Shown here piece by piece: positions 8,126 to 18,205 of a stretch of DNA of 64,000 bases (position 1 is its first letter; every line of letters begins with the position of its first letter). A program made the position numbers and the translations under genes. The stretch is from contig CAVZQE010000020.1 in NCBI GenBank assembly GCA_963777325.1, positions 434,001-498,000 of the forward strand, read 5' to 3'. The notes beneath the pieces were generated by a model, which saw nothing but the letters and a program-made list of their open reading frames with translations, was not told the origin of the DNA and did not search any database. The DNA is from JAFAXA01 sp963777325. GTDB taxonomy: Bacteria > Pseudomonadota > Alphaproteobacteria > Acetobacterales > Acetobacteraceae.

Positions 8126-11100
8126 CTATTCGGCGGCGTGGTCGACGGTTTGGCGTACCCGCCGCCGCCGGCTGAACCGCCGCTTGACCCGCTCGCGCAT
8201 GGTCTGGAACACGACATAAAGCATCGGGATCAGGAAAATCCCGACCGAGCTCGCGACGATCATGCCCGCGAAGACGGCGGTGCCGACCGCGCGCCGGCTC
8301 ATCATGGCCGCGCCATGCGCCCAGACCAGCGGCACGAGGCCGAGCACGAACGCGATCGACGTCATCATCACGGCCCGGAACCGCGCCTGCGCGCCGGCCG
8401 CCGCCGCCTCGCGGATCGGAAGCCCCTCCTCGCGCCGGTCTTTGGCGAACTCAACGATCAGGATCCCGTTCTTGGCGGCCAGCGCGATCAAAACGACGAG
8501 CCCGATCTGCGCGTAGAGATCGAGCGAAAGACCGGCGATCAGGATGCCGCCGAACGCGCCGAGGATGCCGACAACGACGGAGAGCAGCACCGGGATCGGA
8601 ATGACCCAGCTCTCGTAGAGGGCGACCAGGAACAGGTAGGCGAACAGCACCGCCAGCGCCAGAATGCTGCCCGTCTGCCCGGCCGCCTGGATCTCCTGGT
8701 AGGCGGTGCCGGTCCACTCGTAGGAGTAGCCTTCCGGCAGGGTCTTTTCCGAGATTTGGGCCATGGCCGCGAGCGCGTCGCCGGACGAGACGCCGGGCTT
8801 CGGGCTGCCGTTGATCGTGATCGAGCGGTAGTTGTTGTAGCGGCTGATCGTCTGCGGCCCGAGCACGATCCGCATGTCGGCGATGGACCGCAGGGGTACC
8901 ATCGTGCCCGACTTGTTGCGCACGTAGATGCGGAAGATGTCGCGCAGATCGCTGCGGTCGGCTGCCTCGCCCTCGATGTTCACCTGCCACGTCCGGCCGA
9001 ACAGGTTAAAGTCGTTGACGTAATAGCCCCCGAGCGTTGATTGCAGGGCGGTGAAGACGTCGCTCATTGCGAGCCCGAGCGCCTGCGCCTTCTCGCGATC
9101 GATGTCGAGATAGATCGATGGGTTGTTCGCGCTGAAGGTCGAGAATACGCGCGCCAGACGCGGATCCTGGTTGGCGGCGGCGACCAGGCCCTGCATGACG
9201 CTCGCCATGTCGGCCGGATCGCGCCCCTCCAGGTTCTGCAGCTGATACTCGAAGCCGCCGGAGGTCGAGAGGCCGATGATCGGCGGCAGGTTGAAGGGGA
9301 ACACGTTCGCCTGCCGGATCTGCTGCACCGCCCCGAACACGTGCCCGATCACCGCCTGGGCGCTGTCCGCGACCGCCGTCCGGTCGGCGAACGGCTTCAG
9401 CTTGATGACCATGAAGGCCGAGTTCGACTGATTGCCGCCGTCGAGCAGCGAGAAGCCGACGATCGACAGCACCCCCCGCACCTGCGGCATCGGCCGCACC
9501 GAGATTCTCGACCTGCTCGACGACCGCCCGCGTGCGCGAGACCGAGGCGCCGTCGGGCAACTGCACGGCGACGAAGAACGCACCCTGGTCCTCTTCGGGC
9601 AGGAACCCTGTCGGCGTGCGGGACGCCAGTCCCCAGACGCCGGCGGCGAACACCCCGACCAGCAGGATCGCGAGGATGGAGACCCGGATCAGCCGGCGCA
9701 CGACGCTCGCGTATCCATCGCGCACATGGTCTATGCCGCGCAGGACGTAGCCCATGACGCCGCGCCTCGGCCCGGTATGGCGGAGGAAGACGGCGCAGAG
9801 CGCGGGCGAGAGGGTCAGCGCATTGATCGCCGAAATGATCATCGCAACGCTGATCGTGACCGCGAACTGCCTGAACAGCGTGCCCGAAATGCCGGGTATG
9901 AAGCCGATCGGCACGAACACCGACAGCAGCACGAGCGAGATCGCGACGATCGGCGCGGTGATCTGACTCATGGCCTTCTTGGTGGCCTGCGCCGGCGTCA
10001 GAATCCGGCTCCTCCTCCATCACCCGCTCGACGTTCTCGACGACGACGATCGCGTCATCGACGACGATGCCGATCGCGAGCACGAGCGCGAGCAGCGAGA
10101 TCGTGTTCGCCGAGAAGCCGAAGGCCAGCAGGACGGCGAAGGTGCCGATCAGGCTGACCGGCACCGCGACCGTCGGGATGATGGTCGCGCGCAGATTGCC
10201 GAGGAATAGGAAGACGACGATGACCACCAGCGCGAACGCCTCGGCGAGCGTCTTGATGACCTCGTGGATCGTGTCGGAGACGAAGGTGCTGCTGTCGTAG
10301 AAGATCGCTGCGTGCAGCCCGGGCGGGAATCGCTTGCTCAGCGTGTCGAGCGCCTGCTGCACCCGCTGCGAAGTCTGGACGGCGTTCGCGCCCGGGGCGA
10401 GATAGACGCCGATGGAGACGGCCGGATTACCGTTGAGACGGCTCTCGCTGTCCATGTTGGCGGCGCCGAGCTCGACCCGCGCCACGTCCTTGACGCGGAG
10501 CAGCGAGCCGTCCGGGTTGGCGCGCAGCACGATGTCGCCGAACTGCTCCGGCGTGACCAGACGGCCCTGCGTCTGCACGTTCATCTGGAACTGCTGATCG
10601 GCGAGCGTCGGCCGCGCGCCGATGCGTCCGACCGGGGCCTGCACGTTCTGCTGCTGAATCGCCGTAATGATGTCGGACGGGGCCAGGTTGAGGCTAGTCA
10701 GCCGATTGGTGTCGAACCAGATGCGCATCGAGTAGTCGAGCTTGCCGAACAGGAATGCCTGTCCCACGCCGGGCGTGCGCGACAGCGTGTCGAGCACGTT
10801 GATCGTCACGTAGTTGCTGATGAACAGCGGCTTCTGCTTGCCTTCGTCGCTGTAGAATTGCATGAACGCGAGGACCGCCGACGAGCGCTTCTGCACCGTG
10901 ACGCCGCTGCGCTGCACTTCCGGCGGCAGCTTCGGAGTGGCCGCCTGCACCCGGTTGTTGACGTTGACGGTGTTGATATCGGGGTTGGTGCCGAGTTCGA
11001 AGCTGACGGTCAGGCTGTAGCTGCCGTCATTGCCGCTGTTCGACTTCATGTAGATCATCTTGTCGACGCCGATGACCTGCGCCTCGATCGTCTGCGCGAC

Positions 11101-11283
11101 GGTCGCCTCCACCACCGCCGCCGAGGCGCCCGGATAGTTGGCCGTCACCTGCACCTGCGGCGGCACGATGTCCGGGAATTGCGCGACCGGGATGCGGAGC
11201 AGCGACAGCGCGCCCGCGATCGTCATCACGATCGCGATGACGATCGCGAGGCGGGGACGATCGACGAAGACCGAGGAGATCAT
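8126..11283 (-). pseudogene. RND multidrug efflux pump inner-membrane subunit (AcrB/MexB type), two frameshifts
   Basis: Proton-driven RND pump subunit that works with a periplasmic adaptor and an outer-membrane channel. Three consecutive frames together encode one pump of about 1050 residues. The first runs from ATG 11283 (MISSVFVDRPRLAIVIAIV) to the TM region DDAIVVVENVERVMEEE. The second starts near 10001-10003, after one extra base (GATTCTG where the frame needs GATCTG), and runs through GFLPEEDQGAFFV. The third starts near 9495-9505 after one extra G and runs from VLSIVGFSLLDGGNQ to the last TM bundle. As read, no full pump can be made. The adaptor gene ends 3 nt upstream, and no outer-membrane channel gene is adjacent. 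Confidence 0.9.
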
Positions 11284-11286
11284 GGT

Positions 11287-12621
11287 TCAGTGTCCCGCCG
11301 ACGTGCCGGCGCCCCCGCCCGTGCCGCCAGCCCCGGCGCCAGCCGGCGCGCCGCTCGCGGGGGTCGGGTTGGCCGGGCTGGTGGCGGCCCCGGCGGCGGG
11401 GCCGCCCGGGGCCGAGGGCGCAGCGGCGGCCGTCGCCCGGGGAGGCTGGGCGACGGTCGCGGACTGCGACACGCCCGGACCCGGAGATGCGGGCCCGGGC
11501 GAGACTGCGGTGCCGGGATGCACGCGCTGGATGCCGTCCACGATGACCATCTGGCCCTCGGTCAGCCCGGACATCACCACCGCCGTGTCGGCGGTCGACT
11601 GCCCGAGCTGGATACGGGTCTGCTCGGCCTTGTTCTGGGCATCCACCGTGAAGACGTAGTTGCCCTGCTGGTCCGACAACACCGCGGCGCGCGGAATGGC
11701 GAGCGCCGTCACGGGCTCCTCGCCCTCGACCAGTACGGTCACGAACTGCCCGTCGATCAACCCCCGGCTGACCACCTCGCCCTTTCTCGGCTGCTCCAGC
11801 CTCGGATTGGGGATGCTCGCCCGCATCAGGATTGTGTCGGTGTTCGTGGCGACCGTCGGAGCGACATAGTCGATCTTGCCGGATTGGCCGTAGAGGCTTC
11901 CGTCTGAGAGGCGCAGCTTGACGACGATCGCGCGGACTCCGCCCTTGTCGCGATATTGCTTCTCCAACTCCTCCTCGGCCCGGATTGAGATGGGGAATTC
12001 GACATACATCGGGTCTTGGCTGACGATCGTCGCGAGCGCCCCCGAACTCGGGCTGACGACGTTGCCGATGGTGAACCGCGTCTGGCTGATCTTGCCCGAA
12101 ACCGGCGCCCTGATTTCCGTGTAATCGAGATTGATCTGGGCTTGCCGCAGCTGCGCCTGCGCGCTCATCACCTTCGCGGCTTGCGAGAGCTGGTTAGCGC
12201 GCGCGTCATCCACCGTCGATCGCTGCCCCGCCGGCGTGTTGAGCAGCGCTTGGGCGCGCCCAAGCGTGATGTTGGCGTTGGTGAGCAGAGCGTTCGCCTC
12301 CGCGACCGCGGCCGCCTGCTGCTGCACAGCGGCCTCGAACGGCGCGCGCTCCAGCTTGTAGAGCAGATCGCCCTGCTTGACCTCGGAGCCTTCGTCGAAC
12401 AGCCGCTCCTCGACGAACGCCGTCACGCGCGCGGTGAGATCGACACGGTTGATCGCCTGGACGCGACCGATGAACTCCGAGGTCTGGGTGATCGCCTTCT
12501 TCTCGGCCCGGACGACGCCGACGGCGGGCGGCGGGCCACCCGGCCCGGGCTGGGCGGCGCCGGCGACCGGCAGGAGCATCAGGGCCATGCAGCAGAGCAG
12601 GAATGGTAGGCGTCGTATCAT
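11287..12621 (-). CDS. RND efflux periplasmic adaptor (membrane fusion protein, AcrA/MexA type)
   Basis: Bridges the RND pump and an outer-membrane channel. The 444-residue product begins with a signal peptide (RRLPFLLCCMALMLLPVAGAAA-like). It has the family barrel/lipoyl pattern EFIGRVQAINRVDLTARVTAF and VKQGDLLYKLE, a coiled-coil hairpin region with AQAQLRQAQINLDYTEIRAPVSG, and the membrane-proximal domain. The last 75 or so residues are an unusual Ala/Gly/Pro low-complexity tail. It is intact although the pump gene 3 nt downstream is frameshifted. A TetR-type palindrome lies 83 nt upstream of the ATG. Confidence 0.92.
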   Translation of the reverse strand: MIRRLPFLLCCMALMLLPVAGAAQPGPGGPPPAVGVVRAEKKAITQTSEFIGRVQAINRVDLTARVTAFVEERLFDEGSEVKQGDLLYKLERAPFEAAVQQQAAAVAEANALLTNANITLGRAQALLNTPAGQRSTVDDARANQLSQAAKVMSAQAQLRQAQINLDYTEIRAPVSGKISQTRFTIGNVVSPSSGALATIVSQDPMYVEFPISIRAEEELEKQYRDKGGVRAIVVKLRLSDGSLYGQSGKIDYVAPTVATNTDTILMRASIPNPRLEQPRKGEVVSRGLIDGQFVTVLVEGEEPVTALAIPRAAVLSDQQGNYVFTVDAQNKAEQTRIQLGQSTADTAVVMSGLTEGQMVIVDGIQRVHPGTAVSPGPASPGPGVSQSATVAQPPRATAAAAPSAPGGPAAGAATSPANPTPASGAPAGAGAGGTGGGAGTSAGH

Positions 12622-12703
12622 CGTAGCCCTTTCGGAACCGCCGGCAGGGGGAGCGGCTCAAGAACGCTCTTACGCGTGCCCGCCGGCAAGCATTAAGAAT
12701 GAC

Positions 12704-12717
12704 TGACCGATCGGTCA
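12704..12717. promoter_or_regulatory. TetR-type palindromic operator upstream of the efflux operon
   Basis: TGACCGATCGGTCA is a perfect 14-bp palindrome, within the slightly longer imperfect GACTGACCGATCGGTCAATC. It lies 83-96 nt upstream of the adaptor ATG and 103 nt upstream of the divergent osmoprotectant-binding gene. The sequence matches the general form of TetR/AcrR-family operators that control RND pumps. No TetR gene is in the window, so the regulator would act from elsewhere. Which of the two divergent operons it controls is inferred from family precedent. Confidence 0.6.
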
Positions 12718-12819
12718 ATCGCCGGGGGTTCAGAACAGAGTGAGGCGGATCGGGACCGGGCTCGCGCGAGCGGCGGCGAGAACCTATCACGTCCCGATAT
12801 TGCGGGAGGAGAGGCGTTG

Positions 12820-13740
12820 ATGAAGCCGATTTCGCGCCGCCTGCTGCTGTCCGCGACCGCGTTGCCGGCTTTCGGCGGGATCGCGCGCGCGGCGGCGGGG
12901 CCGGTCCGGGTCGGCTCCAAGCTCGACGTTGAGGCGGCGGTGCTCGGCACCGTGGTGCTGCTGCTGCTCCGCGCGGGGGGCGTGCCCACGGAGAGCCGCC
13001 TGCGGTTGGGACCGACGAGCATTCTCCGCCGCGCCATCCTCTCGGGCGAGGTGGACATCTACCCGGAATACACCGGCAACGGGGCGTTCTTCTTCAATCA
13101 GGAATCCGATCCGGTCTGGAAGAATGCGGGGGAAGGCTATGAGCGGGTGCGCTCGCTCGACGAGGCGAACCAACTTGTCTGGCTGACTCCCGCTCCCGCC
13201 GACAACACCTGGGGCATCGCCGTCCAGAGCCAGGTTGCGGCGCAGAACCAGCTGCGGACGATGGAGGAATTCGCCCGGTGGGCAAACGAGGGCGGACAGG
13301 TGAAGCTGGCCGCTTCGGCGGAATTCGCGGCCAGTCCGGGGGCGTTGCCGTCCTTTGAGCAGACCTATGGCTTCAGGCTCGCTTCCGGCAAGCTGCTGAT
13401 CCTCGCGGGCGGCGATACCGCCGCGACCGAGCGCGCCGCAGCGGAAGGCACGTCCGGCGTCAATGCCGCCATGGCGTACCGGACCGACGGTGCGCTCGCC
13501 GCGCTCGCGCTTGTGCTGATGGAGGATACCAGGCACGCGCAGATGGTGTATGAGCCGTGCCCCGTGGTGCGGCGGCCGGTGCTGGAGACCTACAAGCAGA
13601 TTCCGGACTTGCTCGCGCCCGCGTTCGCCGGACTGGATGGGCCGACCCTGCGCACCCTCAATGCGCATGCGGCGGTCGATGGCTTCCCCGTGGCGACGGT
13701 CGCCAGGGATTGGCTGAAGGAAAAGGGGCTACTGCAATAG
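12820..13740 (+). CDS. Osmoprotectant/glycine-betaine ABC transporter substrate-binding protein (YehZ/OsmF-like)
   Basis: Periplasmic binding protein for a quaternary-amine type osmoprotectant. The 306-residue product has a twin-arginine-like leader (SRRLLLSATALPAFGG). It has the OpuAC-type opening VRVGSKLDVEAAVLGTVVLLLL, then SGEVDIYPEYTGNGA, then the second lobe with YRTDGALAALALVLMED. I prefer the ATG at 12820 over the TTG one codon earlier because AGGAG (12807-12811) is well placed for it. It is the first gene of a four-gene operon with two permeases and an ATPase. The ligand cannot be read from sequence. Confidence 0.9.
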   Translation: MKPISRRLLLSATALPAFGGIARAAAGPVRVGSKLDVEAAVLGTVVLLLLRAGGVPTESRLRLGPTSILRRAILSGEVDIYPEYTGNGAFFFNQESDPVWKNAGEGYERVRSLDEANQLVWLTPAPADNTWGIAVQSQVAAQNQLRTMEEFARWANEGGQVKLAASAEFAASPGALPSFEQTYGFRLASGKLLILAGGDTAATERAAAEGTSGVNAAMAYRTDGALAALALVLMEDTRHAQMVYEPCPVVRRPVLETYKQIPDLLAPAFAGLDGPTLRTLNAHAAVDGFPVATVARDWLKEKGLLQ

Positions 13741-13763
13741 GAGAGCGCCTCAGCACCGACGGC

Positions 13764-14933
13764 GTGCGCCGGGTTCAGGGGTCGCTTGCTGGTCTCGCGG
13801 CCATCTCTCTCGCCGCGCTGCCATTCGCGCAACACGCGCCCAACCGCCTGCTGTCCGGCCGACCATTGAGCCTCGGCGCCGTCCTCACGCTGACCGGCCC
13901 CGGGCCGGGCGTCGCGTTGGGCGCGGCTGGGTTGCTGCTGCTCGCGCCGCTGCTGCGCCCCGGATGGAACGCCGTCCGCTGGCTGGGCCTGGCCGGGGGG
14001 GGGTTGACGCTCGCCGCGGCCGCCTGGGTCGCCGCCCGCGCCGCGGACGCGCTCGCGCTCCACGCCGCCGTGCCCGCGGCGCGCACCGCCCTGGGCGCGG
14101 CCTTTTGGGTGCTGGCGGTCGCCGTGCTGCTGATGGCGGCCGACACCGCAAGGCGGCTGCCGCCCGCGCGCTGGGGCGCGCTCGCCGCCGCCGCGCTGGC
14201 CCTGTCGCCGCTGGCGATTCTGCTGGCGAGCGGGAATCTTGCGCAACTGTCGTTGCTGCGCGAATACGCCGCCGAGCGCGGCCAGCTCTGGGCGGCGCTG
14301 GTGCGCCATCTGCTGCTCGTGTCCGGAGCGCTGCTGCCGACCCTGCTCATCGGCGTGCCGCTCGGGATCGCGGCGCACCGGCGGCGCGGCCTCCGCCGGG
14401 TCGCGTTCCCGGTGCTGAACGTCATCCAGACCGTGCCGTCCATCGCCCTGTTCGGGCTGCTGATCGGGCCGCTCTCGGCCCTGGGCGCGGCCTCTCCCGC
14501 CCTGGCCAGCTTGGGCATCGGCGGCGTCGGGGTCGCGCCCGCGATCATCGCGCTCGTGCTCTATTCGCTGCTGCCGATCGTGCGCAACACCGTGGAGGGC
14601 CTCGACGGCGTGCCGGGCCAGGTCCGGGAGGCCGCACGCGGGATGGGCATGACCGACGCCCAGGCGTTCTGGCGGGTCGATGCGCCGCTGGCCCTGCCGG
14701 TGGTGCTGTCCGGGTTGCGCGTCACCGCCGTGCAGGCGGTTGGCCTCGCGGCGGTCTCGGCGCTGATCGGCGCGGGGGGCCTGGGCGCGATCATCTTCCA
14801 GGGCCTGTTCGCCAACGCGCTCGATCTTGTGCTGCTCGGATCGTTGCCAGTGATCTTGCTCGCCGTCGCGGTCGATGCGGGCTTCCGCGCGCTGACCGGC
14901 CTGGCGCGCGCCTCCCTGGGTGGCGCGGCGTGA
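13764..14933 (+). CDS. Osmoprotectant ABC transporter permease (YehY-like)
   Basis: Inner-membrane permease of the BPD_transp_1 family. A hydrophobic N-terminal half contributes several TM segments, and the C-terminal half holds the permease core. Its EAA-like coupling loop reads EAARGMGMTDAQAFWRVDAPLALP. Starting at the GTG at 13764 gives 389 residues, close to the roughly 385 of YehY. The frame is open further upstream into the binding-protein gene, so the start is not certain. It ends in a GTGA overlap with the ATPase gene, indicating translational coupling. Confidence 0.87.
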   Translation: MRRVQGSLAGLAAISLAALPFAQHAPNRLLSGRPLSLGAVLTLTGPGPGVALGAAGLLLLAPLLRPGWNAVRWLGLAGGGLTLAAAAWVAARAADALALHAAVPAARTALGAAFWVLAVAVLLMAADTARRLPPARWGALAAAALALSPLAILLASGNLAQLSLLREYAAERGQLWAALVRHLLLVSGALLPTLLIGVPLGIAAHRRRGLRRVAFPVLNVIQTVPSIALFGLLIGPLSALGAASPALASLGIGGVGVAPAIIALVLYSLLPIVRNTVEGLDGVPGQVREAARGMGMTDAQAFWRVDAPLALPVVLSGLRVTAVQAVGLAAVSALIGAGGLGAIIFQGLFANALDLVLLGSLPVILLAVAVDAGFRALTGLARASLGGAA

Positions 14934-15868
14934 TCGCGTTCGAGCGCGTGAGCCGGGTGTTCGATGAGTTCCGGGCAGTCGAGGATCTGACGCTCCGGAT
15001 CGAGGAGGGCGAGTTCCTCGTCCTGATCGGCGCGTCCGGCTCCGGCAAATCGACCATCCTGCGCCTGATCAACCGGCTGCTGGAGGCGACCTCGGGCGTC
15101 ATCCGTTTCGCCGGGCAGGACGTCGGGAGCATCCGCCCGGAGACGCTGCGCCGGCGCATGGGCTACGTTATCCAGGGCGGCGGCCTGTTCCCGCATTGGA
15201 CGGTGGCGCGCAACATCGCGACCGTCCCTGCCCTGCTGGGCTGGCCGCCCGGGAAGATCGCTGCCCGCGTGGACGAGCTGCTCGGGCTGTTGCGGCTCGA
15301 CGCCGGCCGGCTCCGCCACGCCTATCCGCACCAGCTCTCGGGCGGCCAGCAGCAGCGCGTCGGCGTCGCCCGGGCGCTGGCCGCCCGCCCCGGCGTGCTG
15401 CTGATGGACGAGCCGTTCGGGGCGCTCGACCCGCTGACCCGCGCCGACCTGCAGGCCGAGTTGCGCCGCATCCATCGCGAGACCGGCACCACCATCGTCT
15501 TCGTGACCCACGACATGGACGAGGCGATCGGTCTCGGCTCGCGCATCGCGCTGATCGACAAGGGCCGGCTGGTGCAGGCGGGAACGCCGCTTGAGGTGCT
15601 GACCCGGCCGGCAAGTCCCCTCGTGCGCGACTTCGTGGGCGACAGTGGCCTGAAGCTGCTGGCTGTGCAGCGAGTGGCCGACCGGCTCCGCCCCGGCGAG
15701 CGCGCGCCCGGCACGCCGATCCCGGCCGATGCCTCGCTCGCTTCTGCGCTCTCGGAGATGGTCATGCGCGGCGCCGACCGCCTGCCGGTTATCGACGGGC
15801 GAGGATCGCCGGCCGGAGCGCTGGTCCTCGCGGATTTCGTGAACGCCGGCGCGGCGCGCTCCTTATGA
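14930..15868 (+). CDS. Osmoprotectant ABC transporter ATP-binding protein (YehX/OpuCA-like)
   Basis: ATPase that powers the flanking permeases. The 312-residue product has Walker A GASGSGKST, Q-loop IQGGGLFPHWTV, signature LSGGQQQRVGVARALAARP, Walker B VLLMDEPFGALD and the H-loop FVTHDMDEA. A C-terminal CBS-like region (from about residue 255, DASLASALSEMVMRGADRLPV) is typical of OpuCA-type subunits and may sense ionic strength. The start is the GTG at 14930, overlapping the YehY stop. The stop overlaps the next gene as ATGA. Confidence 0.92.
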   Translation: MIAFERVSRVFDEFRAVEDLTLRIEEGEFLVLIGASGSGKSTILRLINRLLEATSGVIRFAGQDVGSIRPETLRRRMGYVIQGGGLFPHWTVARNIATVPALLGWPPGKIAARVDELLGLLRLDAGRLRHAYPHQLSGGQQQRVGVARALAARPGVLLMDEPFGALDPLTRADLQAELRRIHRETGTTIVFVTHDMDEAIGLGSRIALIDKGRLVQAGTPLEVLTRPASPLVRDFVGDSGLKLLAVQRVADRLRPGERAPGTPIPADASLASALSEMVMRGADRLPVIDGRGSPAGALVLADFVNAGAARSL

Positions 15869-16599
15869 CCCTGCTGCGCGGCCCGCTGCCGTGGCTGCTG
15901 GCGGCCCTGCTCTCCCTCACCTTCGGCATGGACCATCTCCGCCCGGTGTTCGCGGCCCTGTTCCCCGGCCTCGAGAGCCCCGTCTACGAGCTGGACACGT
16001 TTCCCTCCCTGCTGCTCGGCCACCTGGAGATCGTGGCGGCCGCCAGCGCCGCCTCCGTGCTGGCCGGGGTCGCGGCGGGGGTGTTCGTGACCCGTCCCGC
16101 CGGACGGGAGTTCCGGGGCATGGTGGAGACGGCTGCCGCCGTCGGGCAGACCTTTCCCCCGGTCGCCGTGCTGGCGCTCGCGGTGCCGGCGATCGGGTTC
16201 GGCATGGCCCCGGCGGTGGTGGCGCTCGCGCTCTATGGCCTGCTGCCGGTGGTGCAAAACACGATCGCCGGGCTGGAAGCCAATCCGCCCGCCGCGCTGG
16301 ACGCGGCACGCGGCATGGGCATGGCGCCCGGCCAAGTACTGCGGCGAATGGAGTTGCCGTTAGCGGCCCCGGTCATCATCGCCGGCATCCGGACCAGCGT
16401 GGTGATCGGCACCGGCACGGCGGCGATCGCCTCGACCGTGGGCGCGCGCACGCTCGGCCTGCCGCTCGTCATCGGACTAGACGCGTCCAATACCGCCTAT
16501 GTACTGCAGGGCGCGGTGCTGGTCGCCCTGCTCGCGCTCACGCTCGACCAGGCGTTCGAGCTGCTCGCCCGGAGCCTGACGGGGTGGCGGCGGGAGTGA
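15865..16599 (+). CDS. Osmoprotectant ABC transporter permease (YehW-like)
   Basis: Second permease of the operon, 244 residues with about six TM segments. The coupling loop reads DAARGMGMAPGQVLRRMELPLAAPVIIAGIR, closely parallel to the loop in the first permease. An ATGA overlap joins it to the ATPase gene. The order of binding protein, long permease, ATPase and short permease is the yehZYXW arrangement, and it is the basis for naming the four together. The operon ends here; the next feature is a tRNA on the other strand. Confidence 0.9.
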   Translation: MTLLRGPLPWLLAALLSLTFGMDHLRPVFAALFPGLESPVYELDTFPSLLLGHLEIVAAASAASVLAGVAAGVFVTRPAGREFRGMVETAAAVGQTFPPVAVLALAVPAIGFGMAPAVVALALYGLLPVVQNTIAGLEANPPAALDAARGMGMAPGQVLRRMELPLAAPVIIAGIRTSVVIGTGTAAIASTVGARTLGLPLVIGLDASNTAYVLQGAVLVALLALTLDQAFELLARSLTGWRRE

Positions 16600-16722
16600 G
16601 ACGGGCGGAAGCCGCTCGCACCCGTAGAGATGCGAGTGCACTCACCCGTGCTGGCTTCGTCGGACGAAGCGCTCGAGGCGGCCCTTCTTAGAAACAGAGC
16701 GTCACCGATGTATCCGGGCCAG

Positions 16723-16813
<91 letters not shown>

Positions 16814-17205
16814 GCAGCGGCCGCGCGTTATAGAGTCGCGCCCTCCGGACCGCAACTGGAGACCGCCGCATTGTGTACAGTAGCGCGAGATCTGTCCGGC
16901 GCAGTTGGCACGTGATCTGTCCGGTGGGGCAAGATGGACAGAGCCAAGCGGCTTGCCCACTTGCCCACAGGCCCATCACCAACCAAAGCGGTCAACTCAT
17001 CTGCTACCTGCACCGGACATCTTCAGGTGCTCGCTACACGAGCCCAGCAGCAATCTTACGGCCCGGGTGCTAACCGCCTGACGGCGCCACGTTATTCCTT
17101 GCGTCTCCATATCCATTCCATGCCATGATCCCGCTCCTGGATTAACCACCAGGGCTGCGGGGAAACGGGATCGAGGACTGGTATCTCAAGGGAGAGCGGA
17201 CCTGC
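16814..17205. other. Intergenic stretch with short direct and inverted repeats
   Basis: I see no convincing gene in these 392 nt. They hold two direct copies of GATCTGTCCGG (16889-16899 and 16914-16924), a tandem TTGCCCAC pair near 16950, and a partly inverted counterpart (CACCGGACATCTTC) near 17014-17027. The pattern could be a relic of IS ends or a small MITE-like element, but the arms are short and imperfect. The last 40 nt include a GGGAGA ribosome binding site for the usg gene. Confidence 0.4.
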
Positions 17206-17466
17206 ATGACGCTTGCCAAGCAGCTTGAGGATTATCGCCTGACGACGGCCGAAATCCTATATCACATGCCCGACCATCCGGGCCTTCTGCAAACCTATAT
17301 CTGGCAGGAGCTGGACGTCGCACCGCGTTATCCGGTCCTGGGCAAGTTCCTGACTTTCTGGCAGCGGGAACTGGAGGGCCGGCTGCATTCCGTCCGAGTC
17401 GCTTCCGCGGGCCTCATCCAGCCCGCGCGGTTCCGGCATCCCGCAGCCTTCCTTCAATTGCATTAA
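17206..17466 (+). CDS. usg: Usg-family protein
   Basis: 86-residue cytosolic protein of the alphaproteobacterial Usg family, whose function is unknown; the name comes from a gene upstream of trp genes in Caulobacter. Family signatures visible are YRLTTAEILYHMPDHPGLLQTYIWQ at the N terminus (given in parts: LTTAEILYHMPDHP, then LLQTYIWQ) and KFLTFWQRELEGRLHSVRVA. The C-terminal tail after VRVA (about 20 residues) is not part of the conserved core. The ATG has GGGAGA upstream. No trp genes are nearby. Confidence 0.85.
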   Translation: MTLAKQLEDYRLTTAEILYHMPDHPGLLQTYIWQELDVAPRYPVLGKFLTFWQRELEGRLHSVRVASAGLIQPARFRHPAAFLQLH

Positions 17467-17488
17467 AAATTCGGCGCCCGCTCGGCCC

Positions 17489-18205
17489 TCATGGCGTCGC
17501 CTCGCCGGAATCGAGGGCGATCGCCGCAATCTGACGCTGGCGCCGAAGCAGCCAAAGTCCGCCCAGGGCTGAACTCAGGAAGAGGCCGCCCGCAATCCCG
17601 ATCTGCCATCCCTTCTCGACCCGGATACCGCCGCCGAGCAGGGCAAAGATGATGGTCTGCGGGACGAAGCCGATCACCGAGGCGGCCAGGAATGGGAGCG
17701 CGGGCACCGCCGAAACTCCAGCCAGCAGATTGAGCGCGAGGCTGTTGCCGACCGGCAGCAGCCGGAGCACCAGTGTCGACACGAACGGATTGGCGGCCAG
17801 AAAGCGATCGGCCCGGGCCAGGCGCCCGCGCAGGCGCCCGGCGGCCCAGCCCCGCCCGAGCGCGCGCGCCCAGCCGAAGCTGACGGCGCAGCCGATCGCC
17901 TGCGCGACAAGCGCGAGCGCTGCTCCCGCCCAAAGCCCGAACGCGTAGCTCCCTGAGAACGCCACCGCCTGCCGCGGAACGCCCGCCACGCAGGCCGCCG
18001 CGCCCGCCAGCACGAAAACCACATCTCCGAGCAGCCCGCGCCCGATCACGTACTGATCGATAAAGCCGGCGTTCAGCGTGCCGTTCGTTTCCCGGAGCAT
18101 GACCCCCGCGATCGTCAGCCCGGCGACGAGAAGGACCGGTTTGCGGAGGGTAGACCAGAGCGACACCTGGTCAACCATCTCGGACCCGGTTCGATCCGTG
18201 CTCAC
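17489..18205 (-). CDS. VTT-domain (TVP38/TMEM64/DedA-like) membrane protein
   Basis: Inner-membrane protein of 238 residues in the SNARE-associated/VTT superfamily, whose members are proposed lipid scramblases or flippases. It has about six hydrophobic segments. It shows the family re-entrant motif region GVPRQAVAFSGSYAFGLWAGAALALVAQ (parts) and later FVSTLVLRLLPVGNSLALNLLAGVSAVP. I chose the GTG at 18205, which overlaps the stop of the upstream glycosyltransferase as GTGA, over the longer frame start at 18304. The overlap suggests joint expression with a polyprenyl-phosphate glycosyltransferase. Confidence 0.85.
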   Translation of the reverse strand: MSTDRTGSEMVDQVSLWSTLRKPVLLVAGLTIAGVMLRETNGTLNAGFIDQYVIGRGLLGDVVFVLAGAAACVAGVPRQAVAFSGSYAFGLWAGAALALVAQAIGCAVSFGWARALGRGWAAGRLRGRLARADRFLAANPFVSTLVLRLLPVGNSLALNLLAGVSAVPALPFLAASVIGFVPQTIIFALLGGGIRVEKGWQIGIAGGLFLSSALGGLWLLRRQRQIAAIALDSGEATP

